Shown: positions 43,381 through 58,074, counted from the stretch's first letter. The stretch is 64,000 nucleotides of DNA from Pelmatolapia mariae (GCF_036321145.2 NC_086237.1:37936337-38000336), one strand, 5' to 3'. Translations and numbers: made by a program. The notes: generated by a model not told the origin, from the letters alone.

Positions 43381-44065
43381 GTGCTCCCCTTCGGGGCAGC
43401 TCCGGACCCCGGGGGTCCCAGAGTACCCCTGGGTCGCATTTCACAGGCCGAGCATCAGGGTTGGCTCCCGCGTGTGGTAACAGACAATACAGTGAAGCGA
43501 CACGCAAGTTACGCGAAAGCTGTGCTCTGTCCGTCGCCCAGCCTCCAACACACTCTGTTCCGTGTGTGTTTTGCACAACACCCCCCCCCCAAAAAAAACA
43601 ACCCATTATCAATCCAGGCCTAATGTTACTTGTTGTACTAGTCAGCATTGTACTTTGTGATATTTCACTGCCCTGCATATATAAAGATTGCATACAATTT
43701 TACCTTGCTTAATTTGTTTTTGTTATTTTTTTTTTTATTCAGCGCATGAGACTCAATTTCAGACCCTCTCCATGAGACCTGCGCCTGTGTTCATGGGCTT
43801 GTGTTCATGAGCCTGTGTTCATGAGCCTGTGTTCATGCTTATCACACATCTGTCCTCCACAAGCCAGGGAGTTTCGCGTAATACAAGCGCTATCCTCTCA
43901 CGTCGCCTTCTCCACTGGGTCGTATTTCACAGGCCGCGCATCAGGGTTGGCTCCTGCGTGTGGTAACAGACAATACGGTGAAGCGACACGCAAGCTACGC
44001 AAAAGCTGTGCTCTGTCCGTGTCCCAGCCTCCACCACACTCTGTTCCGTGTGTGTTTTGCACAAC

Positions 44066-44096
<31 letters not shown>

Positions 44097-46875
44097 ACCA
44101 ACCCAATATCAATCCCGGCCTAATGTTACTTGTTGTACTAGTCAGCATTGTACTTTGTGATATTTCACTGCCCTGCATATATAAAGATTGCATACAATTT
44201 CACCTTGCTTAATTTGTTTTTGTTATTTTTTTTTTTATTCAGCGCATGAGACTCAATTTCAGACCCTCTCCATGAGACCTGCGCCTGTGTTCATGAGCTT
44301 GTGTTCATGAGCCTGTGTTCATGAGCCTGTGTTCATGCTTATCCCACATCTGTCCTCCACAAGCCAGGGAGTTTCGCGTAATACAAGCGCTCTCGGTCGG
44401 GACTCTCGGTCGGGAAAAGTCTCTCGGTCGGGACTCTCGGTCGGGAAAACTCTCTCGGTCGGGACTCTCGGTCGGGAAAAGTCTCTCGGTCGGGACTCTC
44501 GGTCGGGAAAACTTTCTCGGTCGGGACTCTCCGTCGGGAAAACTTTCTCGGTCGGGAAAACTTTCCCATTTTCATGGATTCTGTGTAATGTACGTGAAAT
44601 GGCATGGATTTTGTGTGATGCAAAAGAAATAAATGTCAAGTCAAAGTTATACTTTGGATTTCGTTTTTTTAATTATTCTCAACACATTCATCTACATTTT
44701 ACATCTTTTACAATGTTAAAAACGATACAGATACAAAAGTTGACCATGATTTCCTACAAATGCCTGTGTGGCGTTCAGGACTCATATCTGGCTTAGCAAT
44801 CATCATTGTGTAAGATGAACCACGGCACTTCACATACCCATGATAAAATGAAACAATGAAAATGACAGCTGATCTGAAAATACCAGCCTGAGTTTGTGAA
44901 ACACACTGCCTGTTTGAAAACTTCCTCATTTTGACTCTCGGTCAGGAAAACTTTCTCGGTCGGGACTCTCGGTCGGGAAAAGTCTCTCGGTCGGGACTCT
45001 CGGTCGGGAAAACTTTTTCGGTCGGGACTCTCGGTCGGGAAAACTCTCTCGGTCGGGACTCTCGGTCGGGAAAACTTTCTCGGTCGGGAAAACTTTCCCA
45101 TTTTCATGGATTCTGTGTAATGTACGTGAAATGGCATGGATTTTGTGTGATGCAAAAGAAATAAATGTCAAGTCAAAGTTATACTTTGGATTTCGTTTTT
45201 TTTATTATTCTCAACACATTCATCTACATTTTACAGCTTTTACAATGTTAAAAACGATACAGATACAAAAGTTGACCATGATTTCCTACAAATGCCTGTG
45301 TGGCGTTCAGGACTCATATCTGGCTTAGCAATCATCATTGTGTAAGATGAACCACGGCACAACATTTCACATACCCATGATAAAATGAAACAATGAAAAT
45401 GGCAGCTGATCTGAAAATACCAGCCTGAGTTTGTGAAACACACTGCCTGTTTGAAAACTTCCTCATTTGGACTCTCGGTCGGGAAAACTCTCTCGGTCGG
45501 GAAAAGTCTCTCGGTCGGGACTCTCGGTCGGGAAAACTCTCTCGGTCGGGACTCTCGGTCGGGAAAACTTTCTCGGTCGGGACTCTCGGTCGGGAAAACT
45601 TTCTCAGTCGGGAAAACTTTCCCATTTTCATGGATTCTGTGTAATGTACGTGAAATGGCATGGATTTTGTGTGATGCAAAAGAAATAAATGTCAAGTCAA
45701 AGTTATACTTTGGATTTCGTTTTTTTTATTATTCTCAACACATTCATCTACATTTTACAGCTTTTACAATGTTAAAAACGATACAGATACAAAAGTTGAC
45801 CATGATTTCCTACAAATGCCTGTGTGGCGTTCAGGACTCATATCTGGCTTAGCAATCATCATTGTGTAAGATGAACCACGGCACAACATTTCACATACCC
45901 ATGATAAAATGAAACAATGAAAATGGCAGCTGATCTGAAAATACCAGACTGAGTTTGTGAAACACACTGCCTGTTTGAAAACTTCCTCATTTGGACTCTC
46001 GGTCGGGAAAACTCTCTCGGTCGGGAAAAGTCTCTCGGTCGGGACTCTCGGTCGGGAAAACTCTCTCGGTCGGGACTCTCGGTCGGGAAAACTTTCTCGG
46101 TCGGGACTCTCGGTCGGGACTCTCGGTCGGGAAAACTTTCTCGGTCGGGAAAACTCTCTCGGTCGGGACTCTCGGTCGGGAAAACCCTCGTGCTCCCCTT
46201 CGGGGCAGCTCCGGACCCCGGGGGTCCCAGAGTACCCCTGGGTCGCATTTCACAGGCCGAGCATCAGGGTTGGCTCCCGCGTGTGGTAACAGACAATACA
46301 GTGAAGCGACACGCAAGTTACGCGAAAGCTGTGCTCTGTCCGTCGCCCAGCCTCCAACACACTCTGTTCCGTGTGTGTTTTGCACAACACCCCCCCCCAA
46401 AAAAAACAACCCATTATCAATCCCGGCCTAATGTTACTTGTTGTACTAGTCAGCATTGTACTTTGTGATATTTCACTGCCCTGCATATATAAAGATTGCA
46501 TACAATTTTACCTTGCTTAATTTGTTTTTTGTTATTTTTTTTTTTATTCAGCGCATGAGACTCAATTTCAGACCCTCTCCATGAGACCTGCGCCTGTGTT
46601 CATGGGCTTGTGTTCATGAGCCTGTGTTCATGAGCCTGTGTTCATGCTTATCACACATCTGTCCTCCACAAGCCAGGGAGTTTCGCGTAATACAAGCGCT
46701 ATCCTCTCACGTCGCCTTCTCCACTGGGTCGTATTTCACAGGCCGCGCATCAGGGTTGGCTCCTGCGTGTGGTAACAGACAATACGGTGAAGCGACACGC
46801 AAGCTACACGAAAGCTGTGCTCTGTCCGTGTCCCAGCCTCCACCACACTCTGTTCCGTGTGTGTTTTGCACAACA

Positions 46876-46906
<31 letters not shown>

Positions 46907-49850
46907 AACCAACCCAATATCAATCCCGGCCTAATGTTACTTGTTGTACTAGTCAGCATTGTACTTTGTGATATTTCACTGCCCTGCATATATAAAGATT
47001 GCATACAATTTCACCTTGCTTAATTTGTTTTTGTTATTTTTTTTTTTATTCAGCGCATGAGACTCAATTTCAGACCCTCTCCATGAGACCTGCGCCTGTG
47101 TTCATGAGCTTGTGTTCATGAGCCTGTGTTCATGAGCCTGTGTTCATGCTTATCCCACATCTGTCCTCCACAAGCCAGGGAGTTTCGCGTAATACAAGCG
47201 CTCTCGGTCGGGACTCTCGGTCGGGAAAACTTTCTCGGTCGGGACTCTCGGTCGGGAAAACTCTCTCGGTCGGGACTCTCGGTCGGGAAAAGTCTCTCGG
47301 TCGGGACTCTCGGTCGGGAAAACTTTCTCGGTCGGGACTCTCCGTCGGGAAAACGTTCTCGGTCGGGAAAACTTTCCCATTTTCATGGATTCTGTGTAAT
47401 GTACGTGAAATGGCATGGATTTTGTGTGATGCAAAAGAAATAAATGTCAAGTCAAAGTTATACTTTGGATTTCGTTTTTTTAATTATTCTCAACACATTC
47501 ATCTACATTTTACATCTTTTACAATGTTAAAAACGATACAGATACAAAAGTTGACCATGATTTCCTACAAATGCCTGTGTGGCGTTCAGGACTCATATCT
47601 GGCTTAGCAATCATCATTGTGTAAGATGAACCACGGCACTTCACATACCCATGATAAAATGAAACAATGAAAATGACAGCTGATCTGAAAATACCAGCCT
47701 GAGTTTGTGAAACACACTGCCTGTTTGAAAACTTCCTCATTTTGACTCTCGGTCGGGAAAACTTTCTCGGTCGGGACTCTCGGTCGGGAAAAGTCTCTCG
47801 GTCGGGACTCTCGGTCGGGAAAACTTTTTCGGTCGGGACTCTCGGTCGGGAAAACTCTCTCGGTCGGGACTCTCGGTCGGGAAAACTTTCTCGGTCGGGA
47901 AAACTTTCCCATTTTCATGGATTCTGTGTAATGTACGTGAAATGGCATGGATTTTGTGTGATGCAAAAGAAATAAATGTCAAGTCAAAGTTATACTTTGG
48001 ATTTCGTTTTTTTTATTATTCTCAACACATTCATCTACATTTTACAGCTTTTACAATGTTAAAAACGATACAGATACAAAAGTTGACCATGATTTCCTAC
48101 AAATGCCTGTGTGGCGTTCAGGACTCATATCTGGCTTAGCAATCATCATTGTGTAAGATGAACCACGGCACAACATTTCACATACCCATGATAAAATGAA
48201 ACAATGAAAATGGCAGCTGATCTGAAAATACCAGCCTGAGTTTGTGAAACACACTGCCTGTTTGAAAACTTCCTCATTTGGACTCTCGGTCGGGAAAACT
48301 CTCTCGGTCGGGAAAAGTCTCTCGGTCGGGACTCTCGGTCGGGAAAACTCTCTCGGTCGGGACTCTCGGTCGGGAAAACTTTCTCGGTCGGGACTCTCGG
48401 TCGGGACTCTCGGTCGGGAAAACTTTCTCGGTCGGGACTCTCGGTCGGGAAAACTCTCTCGGTCGGGACTCTCGGTCGGGAAAACCCTCGTGCTCCCCTT
48501 CGGGGCAGCTCCGGACCCCGGGGGTCCCAGAGTACCCCTGGGTCGCATTTCACAGGCCGAGCATCAGGGTTGGCTCCCGCGTGTGGTAACAGACAATACA
48601 GTGAAGCGACACGCAAGCTACGCGAAAGCTGTGCTCTGTCCGTCGCCCAGCCTCCAACACACTCTGTTCCGTGTGTGTTTTGCACAACACCCCCCCCCCA
48701 AAAAAAACAACCCATTATCAATCCCGGCCTAATGTTACTTGTTGTACTAGTCAGCATTGTACTTTGTGATATTTCACTGCCCTGCATATATAAAGATTGC
48801 ATACAATTTTACCTTGCTTAATTTGTTTTTGTTATTTTTTTTTTTATTCAGCGCATGAGACTCAATTTCAGACCCTCTCCATGAGACCTGCGCCTGTGTT
48901 CATGGGCTTGTGTTCATGAGCCTGTGTTCATGAGCCTGTGTTCATGCTTATCACACATCTGTCCTCCACAAGCCAGGGAGTTTCGCGTAATACAAGCGCT
49001 ATCCTCTCACGTCGCCTTCTCCACTGGGTCGTATTTCACAGGCCGCGCATCAGGGTTGGCTCCCGCGTGTGGTAACAGACAATACGGTGAAGCGACACGC
49101 AAGCTACGCGAAAGCTGTGCTCTGTCCGTGTCCCAGCCTCCACCACACTCTGTTCCGTGTGTGTTTTGCACAACACCCCCCCCCAAAAAAAACCAACCCA
49201 ATATCACTCCCGGCCTAATGTTACTTGTTGTACTAGTCAGCATTGTACTTTGTGATATTTCACTGCCCTGCATATATAAAGATTGCATACAATTTCACCT
49301 TGCTTAATTTGTTTTTGTTATTTTTTTTTTTATTCAGCGCATGAGACTCAATTTCAGACCCTCTCCATGAGACCTGCGCCTGTGTTCATGAGCTTGTGTT
49401 CATGAGCCTGTGTTCATGAGCCTGTGTTCATGCTTATCACACATCTGTCCTCCACAAGCCAGGGAGTTTCGCGTAATACAAGCGCTATCCTCTCACGTCG
49501 CCTTCTCCACTGGGTCGTATTTCACAGGCCGCGCATCAGGGTTGGCTCCCGCGTGTGGTAACAGACAATACGGTGAAGCGACACGCAAGCTACACGAAAG
49601 CTGTGCTCTGTCCGTGTCCCAGCCTCCACCACACTCTGTTCCGTGTGTGTTTTGCACAACCCCCCCCCAAAAAAAACAGAACCAACCCAATATCACTCCC
49701 GGCCTACAATTTCACCTTGCCTAATTTGTTTTTTTTTTTTTATTCAGCGCATGAGACTCAATTTCAGACCCTCTCCATGAGACCTGCGCCTGTGTTCATG
49801 AGCTTGTGTTCATGAGCCTGTGTTCATGAGCCTGTGTTCATGCTTATCAC
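43381..49850 (+). repeat. Higher-order array: 490-bp modules plus minisatellite, 2.81-kb period
   Basis: Module pairs at 43381-44390, 46190-47201 and modules at 48490-49850 alternate with minisatellite/spacer blocks at 44391-46189 and 47202-48489. The shared joint (TACAAGCGCT followed by CTCGGTCGGG) lies near 18592, 44390 and 47201; the last two are 2811 bp apart. Poly-C tracts range from about 8 to more than 20. The left arm at 15490-17567 has only one such cycle, so this block expanded on the right. Confidence 0.8.
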
Positions 49851-50431
49851 ACATCTGTCCTCCACAAGCCAGGGAGTTTCGCGTAATACAAGCACTATCC
49901 TCTCACGTCGCCTTCTCCACTGGGTCGTATTTCACAGGCCGTGCATCAGGGTTGGCTCCCGCGCCCCGTACACCCACGTTTCCCTCCCCGGATGCCACTC
50001 CCGTTTCAATTTTTCTCCTAGTTTCGGGCAGGCTCTATGGCGTTCGTCCATGGGAGGCCGCTGTTAACCCTCATGCTCCCCTTTGGGGCAGCCCCAGACC
50101 CCGGGGGTCTCAGAGTACCCCACCCTCAGTAGAGACCGGTGAATGAAAATGTTAACCCTCATGCTTCCCTTCGGGGCAGCCCCAGACCCCGGGGGTCCCA
50201 GAGTACCCCAACCTCAGTAGAGACCGGTGAATGAAAATGTTAAAAAAAACCCAGAATGATCATTTGGGGTCGAAGAGTGCCCCAGAGCGATTCTAATGGG
50301 TTCGTCAGGGGATCGGGAAAGAAAACGTAGCACTTGGGGACCACGCACAGAAGCTGCTGTGGCACCATGGGGGTCATTGATACCCCAGCACATGAAAATG
50401 AAGCATAATCACAATAATAATAATAATAATG

Positions 50432-50466
<35 letters not shown>

Positions 50467-50500
50467 AAGAAGAAGAAGAAGAAGAAGAAGAATACAACAC
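49851..50500 (-). repeat. 88-bp pair and (AAT)n/(AAG)n microsatellite, copy 4
   Basis: Matches 14811-15490 reversed, including the 88-bp pair (about 50060-50240) and the microsatellite at 50413-50492. One variant, CCTTTGGGG instead of CCTTCGGGG near 50080, is shared with the left copy near 15225, which has CCCCAAAGG. Confidence 0.8.
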
Positions 50501-50813
50501 ACAGATGCTTCTGAGTTTTATTTTATTTTATTTGAAATTACACTCACGATACAACTGAGGCAATCTGGAAGGCAAAATAAAAGTCAACAACGGGGTTGAA
50601 TCAGCCTTTCAAGACAAACGAATCTCAGTAGATATGTCAAGAACAGGTTTACATGAAAAAAAAAGAAGGTTTACATTAAAAAAATATCAACAAACTGTCT
50701 GTGTTTCAGGCACTCGGTGCTGTACAGCGCCTCTGGTGGCTGTGAATACATGATATAAATCTCACCGTAGGATGCGTGCATTGAAAGAATCAGCCTTTTG
50801 TTACAAACGAATC

Positions 50814-51329
50814 TCAGTAATCTCCTTTGTAACACTCTGTGACCAGCCGCAGCTGGCCGATTTTCACCACATCCTCTCCCACCAGTTTGTCGCCCTCTGC
50901 CTCTTTTCTGAGACAGCTGTCGGTGAGAGACTCGGGCGAAACGTCCTCTTTGAAAGCGTACGCATCCCCCAGGATGGTGTTTCCGGACGCACTCTTTCTC
51001 GAGCCTGTTATACCGACCAGAAGGAGTCTCAGTTCTTCACGGGTCGCAGAGCCTGCGGGGTTGGGGAAACGATGGTTACATTTGAATCATTCTAGAAAAA
51101 AACAAAACAAAACATGAAACACTACGTTACACTAGGCTATTCTTTTGTTATCTTTGTATCGATGTTGACAGCAAGCAGTTTGTCTACATAAAGCGAGTAC
51201 CACAAGCAGCACACAACCCTGGGATTGCACTTTACCTTTGTATCGATGATGACAGCGAGCAGTTTGCCCACGTAACGCGAGTAGCACAAGCAGCACACGT
51301 CCCTGAATCCGGCCTTTGGTCGCCAACAT
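50814..51329 (-). CDS. GIMAP/AIG1-like GTPase fragment, copy 4
   Basis: Exon 1 is 51329-51236 and exon 2 is 51052-50814. Carries GIT in the P-loop like copy 2, and Arg where copy 1 has Trp. It groups with copy 2 rather than copy 3, together with the CCTTTGGGG variant nearby. Confidence 0.5.
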
Positions 51330-51566
51330 TTTCAGTAAGCTAAGAAAAGGAGAAAGGAAAAAGAGGTGAAATTAAGGCACATTCAGGGAAAGTCTTTCAG
51401 ATCAGATTACCAAGTTAAACCACACCGAAAATACGCGTTGAATAAACCATGACCCCAAACTGGTCGGTTGTCCCACGTGTTTCCCCGTAGCTACTCCGGG
51501 CGCGCACACAATGAGCCCTGGTTTCGCGACGCAGGCGTAGCAACAACCTCCTTCTCCTCCTCACTG

Positions 51567-51572
<6 letters not shown>

Positions 51573-51605
<33 letters not shown>

Positions 51606-53313
51606 TGTGTGTGGGTGTGTGTGTGTGTGTGTGTAGGAGGTACTGGGTTCCTCAAAAATGGTGGTGTTCGCGTAACCCGCCCTCCGCAGACCTAAGCGTA
51701 CGCTACCGAGGCACTTGAGAACGATGTAGAGGGAGCAAGGATGAGGAGGAGGCAAGGAGTGTCTGAAGTCCAAACGGAGGGCGGTGTTCGCGTAGTAGGC
51801 AGGCCACAGAGCTGCTCTTTCACTAGCGAGGCGCTTGAGAAAGATGTAGAGGGAGTAAGGAGTACGAGGAGAAACGGAGAGCCCGAGGTCCAACTAGAGG
51901 GCGGTGTTCGCGAAACCGGCCATCCGCAGGCCTAAGCGTACGCTCGCGAGGAGCATAAATGGAGGGCCATGTTCACGTAATGGGTAGGCCAAACGGCTGC
52001 TCTTTCACTAGCGAGGCACTTGAGAACAATGAGAGGGAGCAAGGAGGAGGAGGAGACACGGAGAGCCCGAGGTCCAACTGGAGGGCGGTGTTCACGTAAT
52101 AGGCAGGCAAAACAGCTTCGCTTTCACTAGCGAGGCACTTGAGAACGATGTAGAGGGAGCAAGGAGGACGAGGAGGCATGGAGAGCCCGAGGTCCAACTG
52201 GAGGGCAGTGTTCACGTAATAGGCAGGCCAAACAGCTTCTCTTTCACTAGCGAGGCGCATGAGAACAAAGGAGAGGGAGCAGGGAGGACGAGGAGCAAAG
52301 GAGATCCAGAGGTCCTCACCGATGGCGGGGTTCAAGAAACCGGCCCTCCGCAGACATAAGCGTACGCTAGCGAGGAGCATAAACGGAGGGCGGTGTGAGG
52401 CGCTTGAGAAGGATGTAGAGGGAGCAAGGAGGACGAGGAGCAACGGAGAGCCCGAGGTCCAACTGGAGGGCGGTGTTCGCGTAATAGGCCCTCCGCAGAC
52501 CTCAGCCCACTCTCGCGAGGAGCATAAACCGAGGGCGGTGTTCGTGTACTAGGCAGGCCAAACAGCTTCTCTTTCACTAGCGAGGCGCATGAGAACGAAG
52601 GAGAAGGAGCAAGGAGGACGCGGAGCAACGGAGATCCCGAGGTCCTCACCGAAGGGGGTGTTCGCGAAACCGGCCCTCCGCAGACATAAGCGTATGCTAG
52701 CGAGGAGCATAAACAGAGGGCGGTGTTCGCGTAATGGGCAGGCCAAACAGCTGCGCTTTCACTAGCGAGGCACTTGAGAATGATGGAGAGAAAGCAAGGA
52801 GGACACGGAGGCACGGAAAGCCCGAGGTCCTCACCGAAGGGGGGTGTTCGCGAAACCGGCCCTCCGGAGACCTAAGCGTACGCTAGCGAGGAGCATCTGA
52901 ATGATGTAGAGGGAGCAAGGATGAGGAGGAGGCAAGGAGTGTCTGAAGTCCAAACGGAGGATGGTGTTCGCGTAATAGGCAGACCAAACAGCTGCAAGGA
53001 GGACGAGGATGCACGGAGAGCCCGAGGTCCAACTGGAGGGCGGTGTTCGCGTAATAGGCAGGCCAAACAGCTGCTCTTTCACTAGCGAGGCGCAGGAGAA
53101 TGATGGAGAAGGAGCAAGGAAGACGAGGAGCAACGGAGAGCCCGAGGTCCTCACTTAGGCCCATTTACGCGTAACCCGAGGCCCATCCGGCAAAGCGCTC
53201 ACCTGCGAGGAGCAGGAGAACGGAGCAGAAGGAGGTCGCAGGATGGAGAGGCAGGGAGAGTCCGAGGTCCTCACTTAGGCCGGTTTACGCGAACACTGTC
53301 GAGAAGGAGACAT

Positions 53314-53350
<37 letters not shown>

Positions 53351-53726
53351 CTGAAGTTGAGAGTTGTTTGCTCCGGCGGTTCGGGGTCCCTCCGGACCCC
53401 AGTGTTTGCCATCGTAACTTTCGAATGGCGGTTCGGGGTCCCTCCAGACCCCAGTGTTTGCCATCGTAACTTACGAATGTGTATTGGGGTTGCGAAATAC
53501 CCCATCGTGGGTACGCTTTGACCCCATAGTAATCGTGGAGTAGAGAACATCCCTGCTCCTGTCGAAGGCCGTTTTACGCGTAACCCGAGGCCCCTCCGGC
53601 TAAACGCTCCCCTGTGAGGAGCAGGAGAACGGAGCAGAAGGAGGAAGGAGGACTTGGAGGCAGGGAGAGTCCGAGGTCCTCACTTAGGGCCATTTACGCG
53701 AACACTGCCGAGAAGGAGACGACGAC

Positions 53727-53765
<39 letters not shown>

Positions 53766-54138
53766 CTAAAGTTGAGAGTTGTTTCCTCCGGCGGTTCGGG
53801 GTCCCTCCGGACCCCAGTGTTTGCCATCGTAACTCACGAATGGCGGTTCGGGGTCTCTCCAGACCCCAGTGTTTGCCATCGTAACTCACGAATGTGTATT
53901 GGGGTTGCGAAATACCCCATCGTGGGTACACTTTGACCCCATAGTAATCGTGGAGTTGAAAACATCCCTGCTCCTCTCGAAGGCCGGTTTACGTGTAACC
54001 CGAGGCCCATCCGGCTAAACGCTCCCCTGTGAGGAGCAGGAGAACCGAGCAGAAGGAGGAAGGAGGACTTGGAGGCAGGGAGAGTCCGAGGTCCTCACTT
54101 AGGCCCGTTTACGCGAACACTGCCGAGAAGGAGACGAC

Positions 54139-54169
<31 letters not shown>

Positions 54170-54600
54170 TGAAGTTGAGAGTTGTTTCCTCCGGCGGTTC
54201 GGGGTCTCTCCGGACCCCAGTGTTTGCCATCGTAACTCACGAATGTGTATTGGGGTGGCGAAATACCCCATCGTGGGTACGCTTTGACCCCATAGTAATC
54301 GTGGAGTAGAGAACATCCCTGCTCCTCTCGAAGGCCGGTTTACGCGTAACCCGAGGCCAATCCGGCTAAACGCTCCCCTGTGAGGAGCAGGAGAACGGAA
54401 CAGAAGGAGGAAGGAGGACTTGGAGGCAGGGAGAGTCCGAGGCCCTCACTTAGGCCGGTTTACGCATAACCCGGGGCCCATCCGACAAGGTGCTTGCCTT
54501 CGAGGAGCAGCAGAACAGAGCAGAAGGAGGTAGGAGGACTAGCAGGCAGGGAGAGTCCGAGGTCCCCACTTAGGCTGGTTTACGCGAACACTGCCGAGAA
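51573..54600 (-). repeat. (TG)n, 120-bp array and CAT array, copy 4
   Basis: A (TG)n run at 51573-51634, the degenerate 120-bp array to about 53160 with one extra unit (near 52140-52260) and a rearranged unit near 52990-53080, then the mini-intron/CAT array to 54600, where the LINE interrupts it at GCCGAGAA. Its continuation is at 58075. Confidence 0.75.
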
Positions 54601-57600
54601 TTCAATTCAATTCAATTCAATTTTATTTATATAGCGCCAAATCACAACAAAAGTCGCCTCAAGGCGCTTTATATTGTACAGTAGATAGCACAATAATAAA
54701 TACAGAGAAAAACCCAACAATCATATCATATGACCCCCTATGAGCAAGCACTTTGGCGACAGTGGGAAGGAAAAACTCCCTTTTAACAGGAAGAAACCTC
54801 CGGCAGAACCAGGCTCAGGGAGGGGCGGCCATCTGCTGCGACCGGTTGGGGTGAAAGAAGGAAAACAGGATGAAAGACATGCTGTGGAAGAGAGACAGAG
54901 ATTAATAACAGATATGATTCGATGCAGAGAGGTCTATTAACACATAGTGAGTGAGAAGGTGACTGGAAAGGAAAAACTCAATGCATCATGGGAATCCCCG
55001 GCAGCCTACGTCTATTGCAGCATAACTAAGGGAGGATTCAGGGTCACCTGGTCCAGCCCTAACTATATGCTTTAGCAAAAAGGAAAGTTTTAAGCCTAAC
55101 CTTGAAAGTAGAGATAGTGTCTGTCTCCTGAATCCAAACTGGAAGCTGGTTCCACAGAAGAGGAGCCTGAAAACTGAAGGCTCTCCCTCCCATTCTACTT
55201 TTAAATACTCTAGGAACAACAAGTAAGCCTGCAGAGCGAGAGCGAAGTGCTCTAATAGGGTGATATGGTACTACAAGGTCATTAAGATAAGATGGGGCCT
55301 GATTATTTAAGACCTTGTATGTGAGGAGCAGGATTTTGAATTCAATTCTGGATTTAACAGGAAGCCAATGAAGGGAAGCCAAAACAGGAGAAATATGCTC
55401 TCTCTTTCTAGTCCCTGTCAGTACTCTTGCTGCAGCATTTTGGATTAACTGAAGACTTTTCAGGGAGTTTTTAGGACATCCTGATAATAATGAGTTACAG
55501 TAGTCCAGCCTGGAAGTAATGAAGGCATGAACTAGTTTTTCAGCATCACTCTGAGACAGGATATTTCTAATTTTAGAGATGTTGCGCAAATGGAAGAAAG
55601 CAGTCTTACATATTTGTTTAATATGTGCCTTGAAGGACATGTCCTGGTCAAAAATGACTCCAAGGTTCCTCACAGCATTACTGGAGGCCAAGGTAATGCC
55701 ATCCAGAGTAAGGATCTGCTTAGATACCATATTTCTAAGATTTTCAGGGCCGAGTACAATAACCTCAGTTTTATCTGAATTAAGAAGCAGGAAGTTAGCG
55801 GCCATCCAGGTCTTTATGTCTTTAAGACATTCCTGCAGTTTAACTAATTGGTGTGTGTTACCTGGCTTCATGGATAGATAGAGCTGCGTATCATCTGCAT
55901 AGCAGTGAAAATTTATGCTATGTCTTCTAATGATGCTACCTAGGGGAAGCATGTATAATGTAAATAGAATTGGTCCTAGCACTGAACCCTGTGGAACTCC
56001 ATAATTAACCTCAGCATGTGAAGAAGACTCTCCATTTACTTGAACAAATTGGAGTCTATTAGATAGATATGATACAAACCACTGCAGTGCAGTACCTGTA
56101 ATACCTACAGCATGTTCTAATCGCTCTAATAGGATATTATGGTCAACAGTATCAAACGCTGCACTGAGGTCTAGCAGGACAAGCACAGAGATGAGTCCAC
56201 TGTCAGAGGCCATAAGAAGATCATTTGTAACCTTCACTAAAGCTGTTTCTGTGCTGTGATGAGCTCTGAAACCTGACTGAAACTCTTCAAATAAGCCATT
56301 CCTCTGCAGATGATCTGTTAGCTGTTTGACAACTACTCTTTCAAGGATTTTTGATATGAAAGGAAGGTTGGAGATTGGCCTATAATTAGCTAAGACAGCT
56401 GGGTCTAGAGATTGCTTTTTAAGTAAGGGTTTAACTACAGCCACCTTGAAGGCCTGTGGTACATAGCCAATTATTAGAGATAGATTGATCATATTTAAGA
56501 TTGAAGAATTAATTAATGGCAGGACTTCTTTGAGCAGTTTTGTAGGAATGGGGTCTAAAAGACACGTTGATGGTTTGGAGGAAGTAATTATTGAAGTTAA
56601 CTCAGAAAGATCGATTGGAGAAAAAGAGTCTAACTTAACATCAATGGTACTAAAAGTAGCTGTAGACGATATTACATCTGTGGGATGATTATTGGTAATT
56701 TTTTCTCTAATGATAAAAATTTTATTTCTGAAGAAGTTCATGAAGTCATTACTAGTTAACGTTAAAGGGATTGTTGGCTCAGTAGAGCTCTGACTTTTTG
56801 TCAGCCTGGCTACAGTGCTGAAGAGAAACCTGGGGTTGTTCTTATTTTCTTCAATCAGTGACGAATAGTAAGATGTTCTGGCTTTGCGGAGGGCTTTCTT
56901 ATAAAGCAGCAAACTATTTCTCCAGGCTAAATGATGATCCTCTAAATTTGTGACACGCCATTTCCTCTCCAGCTTACGAGTTATCTGCTTTAGGCTACGT
57001 GTTTGAGAATTATACCACGGAGTCAGGTACTTCTGATTTGAGACCTTAGTTTTCACTGGAGCTACAGTATCCAGAGTCGTACGTAGTGAGGAGGTAAAAT
57101 TATTAACAAGATAATCGACCTCTGTTGGAGTAGCGTTCAGATAGCTGCCCTGCTCTATGTTGGTACAGGGCATTGAAGATGATAACAGTGGGTGGATTAT
57201 ATTCTTAAACTTAGTTACAGCACTATCAGAAAGACATCTAGTTTGATAAAGTCTACTCTCCACTGCTGTGTAATCAATTATTGTAAATGTAAATGTTATC
57301 AGGAAATGATCAGACAGCAGAGGGTTTTCAGGAAACACTGTTAAATGTTCAGTTTCTATGCCATATGTTAAAACAAGATCTAGAGTGTGATTAAAGTGGT
57401 GGGTGGGTTCTTTTACATTTTGAGAGAAGCCAATTGAGTCTAATAACAGATTAAATGCAATTTTGAGGCTGTCATTTTTAGCATCTACATGGATGTTAAA
57501 ATCACCCACAATAATTATTTTATCTGAGTTGAGCACTAAATCAGATAAAAAGTCTGAGAAATCAGAGAGAAACTCTGTGTAAGGCCCAGGTGGACGATAG

Positions 57601-58074
57601 ATGATAACAAGTAAGACTGGTTTCTGAGTTTTACAGCTGGGGTGGACAAGGCTAAGCATCAGGCTTTCAAATGAATTAAAAGTCTGTCTTGGTCTTTCGT
57701 TAATTAATAGGCTGGTGTGAAAAATTGCTGCCACACCGCCCCCTCGGCCTGTGCTTCGAGGTTTCTGGTAGTTAGAATGATTCGGGGGTGTTGATTCATT
57801 TAAACTAACATAATCATCCTGCTGCAACCAGGTTTCTGTAAGGCAGAGTAAATCGATTTGTTGGTCAATTATTAAGTCATGTACTAACAGAGACTTGGAG
57901 GAGAGAGACCTAATATTTAATAATCCACATTTCACTGTTTTACTCTTTGGTTCAGATGTGGATTCTGTATTGTTCTTTCTTTTTGATTTTTTATGTTTAA
58001 GTTTTTTATTGCTGGTTTTTGGTTTGTTTTTTGTCTGTTTGGGAGCTGACACAGTCTCAATGGAGATGGAGATG
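54601..58074 (-). mobile_element. L2-clade LINE retrotransposon, 3474 bp, 5' truncated
   Basis: The minus-strand 3' end carries a tail of four to five TTGAA-type pentamers, following the conserved fish L2 3' region (plus strand TTTTATTTATATAGCGCC). Comparison with the empty site at 26030-26060 (GCCGAGAAGGAGACG) shows the insertion precisely, with a 5-bp duplication GAGAA at 54596-54600 and 58075-58079. Only the endonuclease-RT part is present; the ORF1 region is missing, so the copy is 5' truncated although its remaining frame is undamaged. Confidence 0.93.

Noticed and set aside
55579..55881. Plus-strand ORFs inside the LINE
   Set aside because: They are shadows of the minus-strand reverse transcriptase frame.
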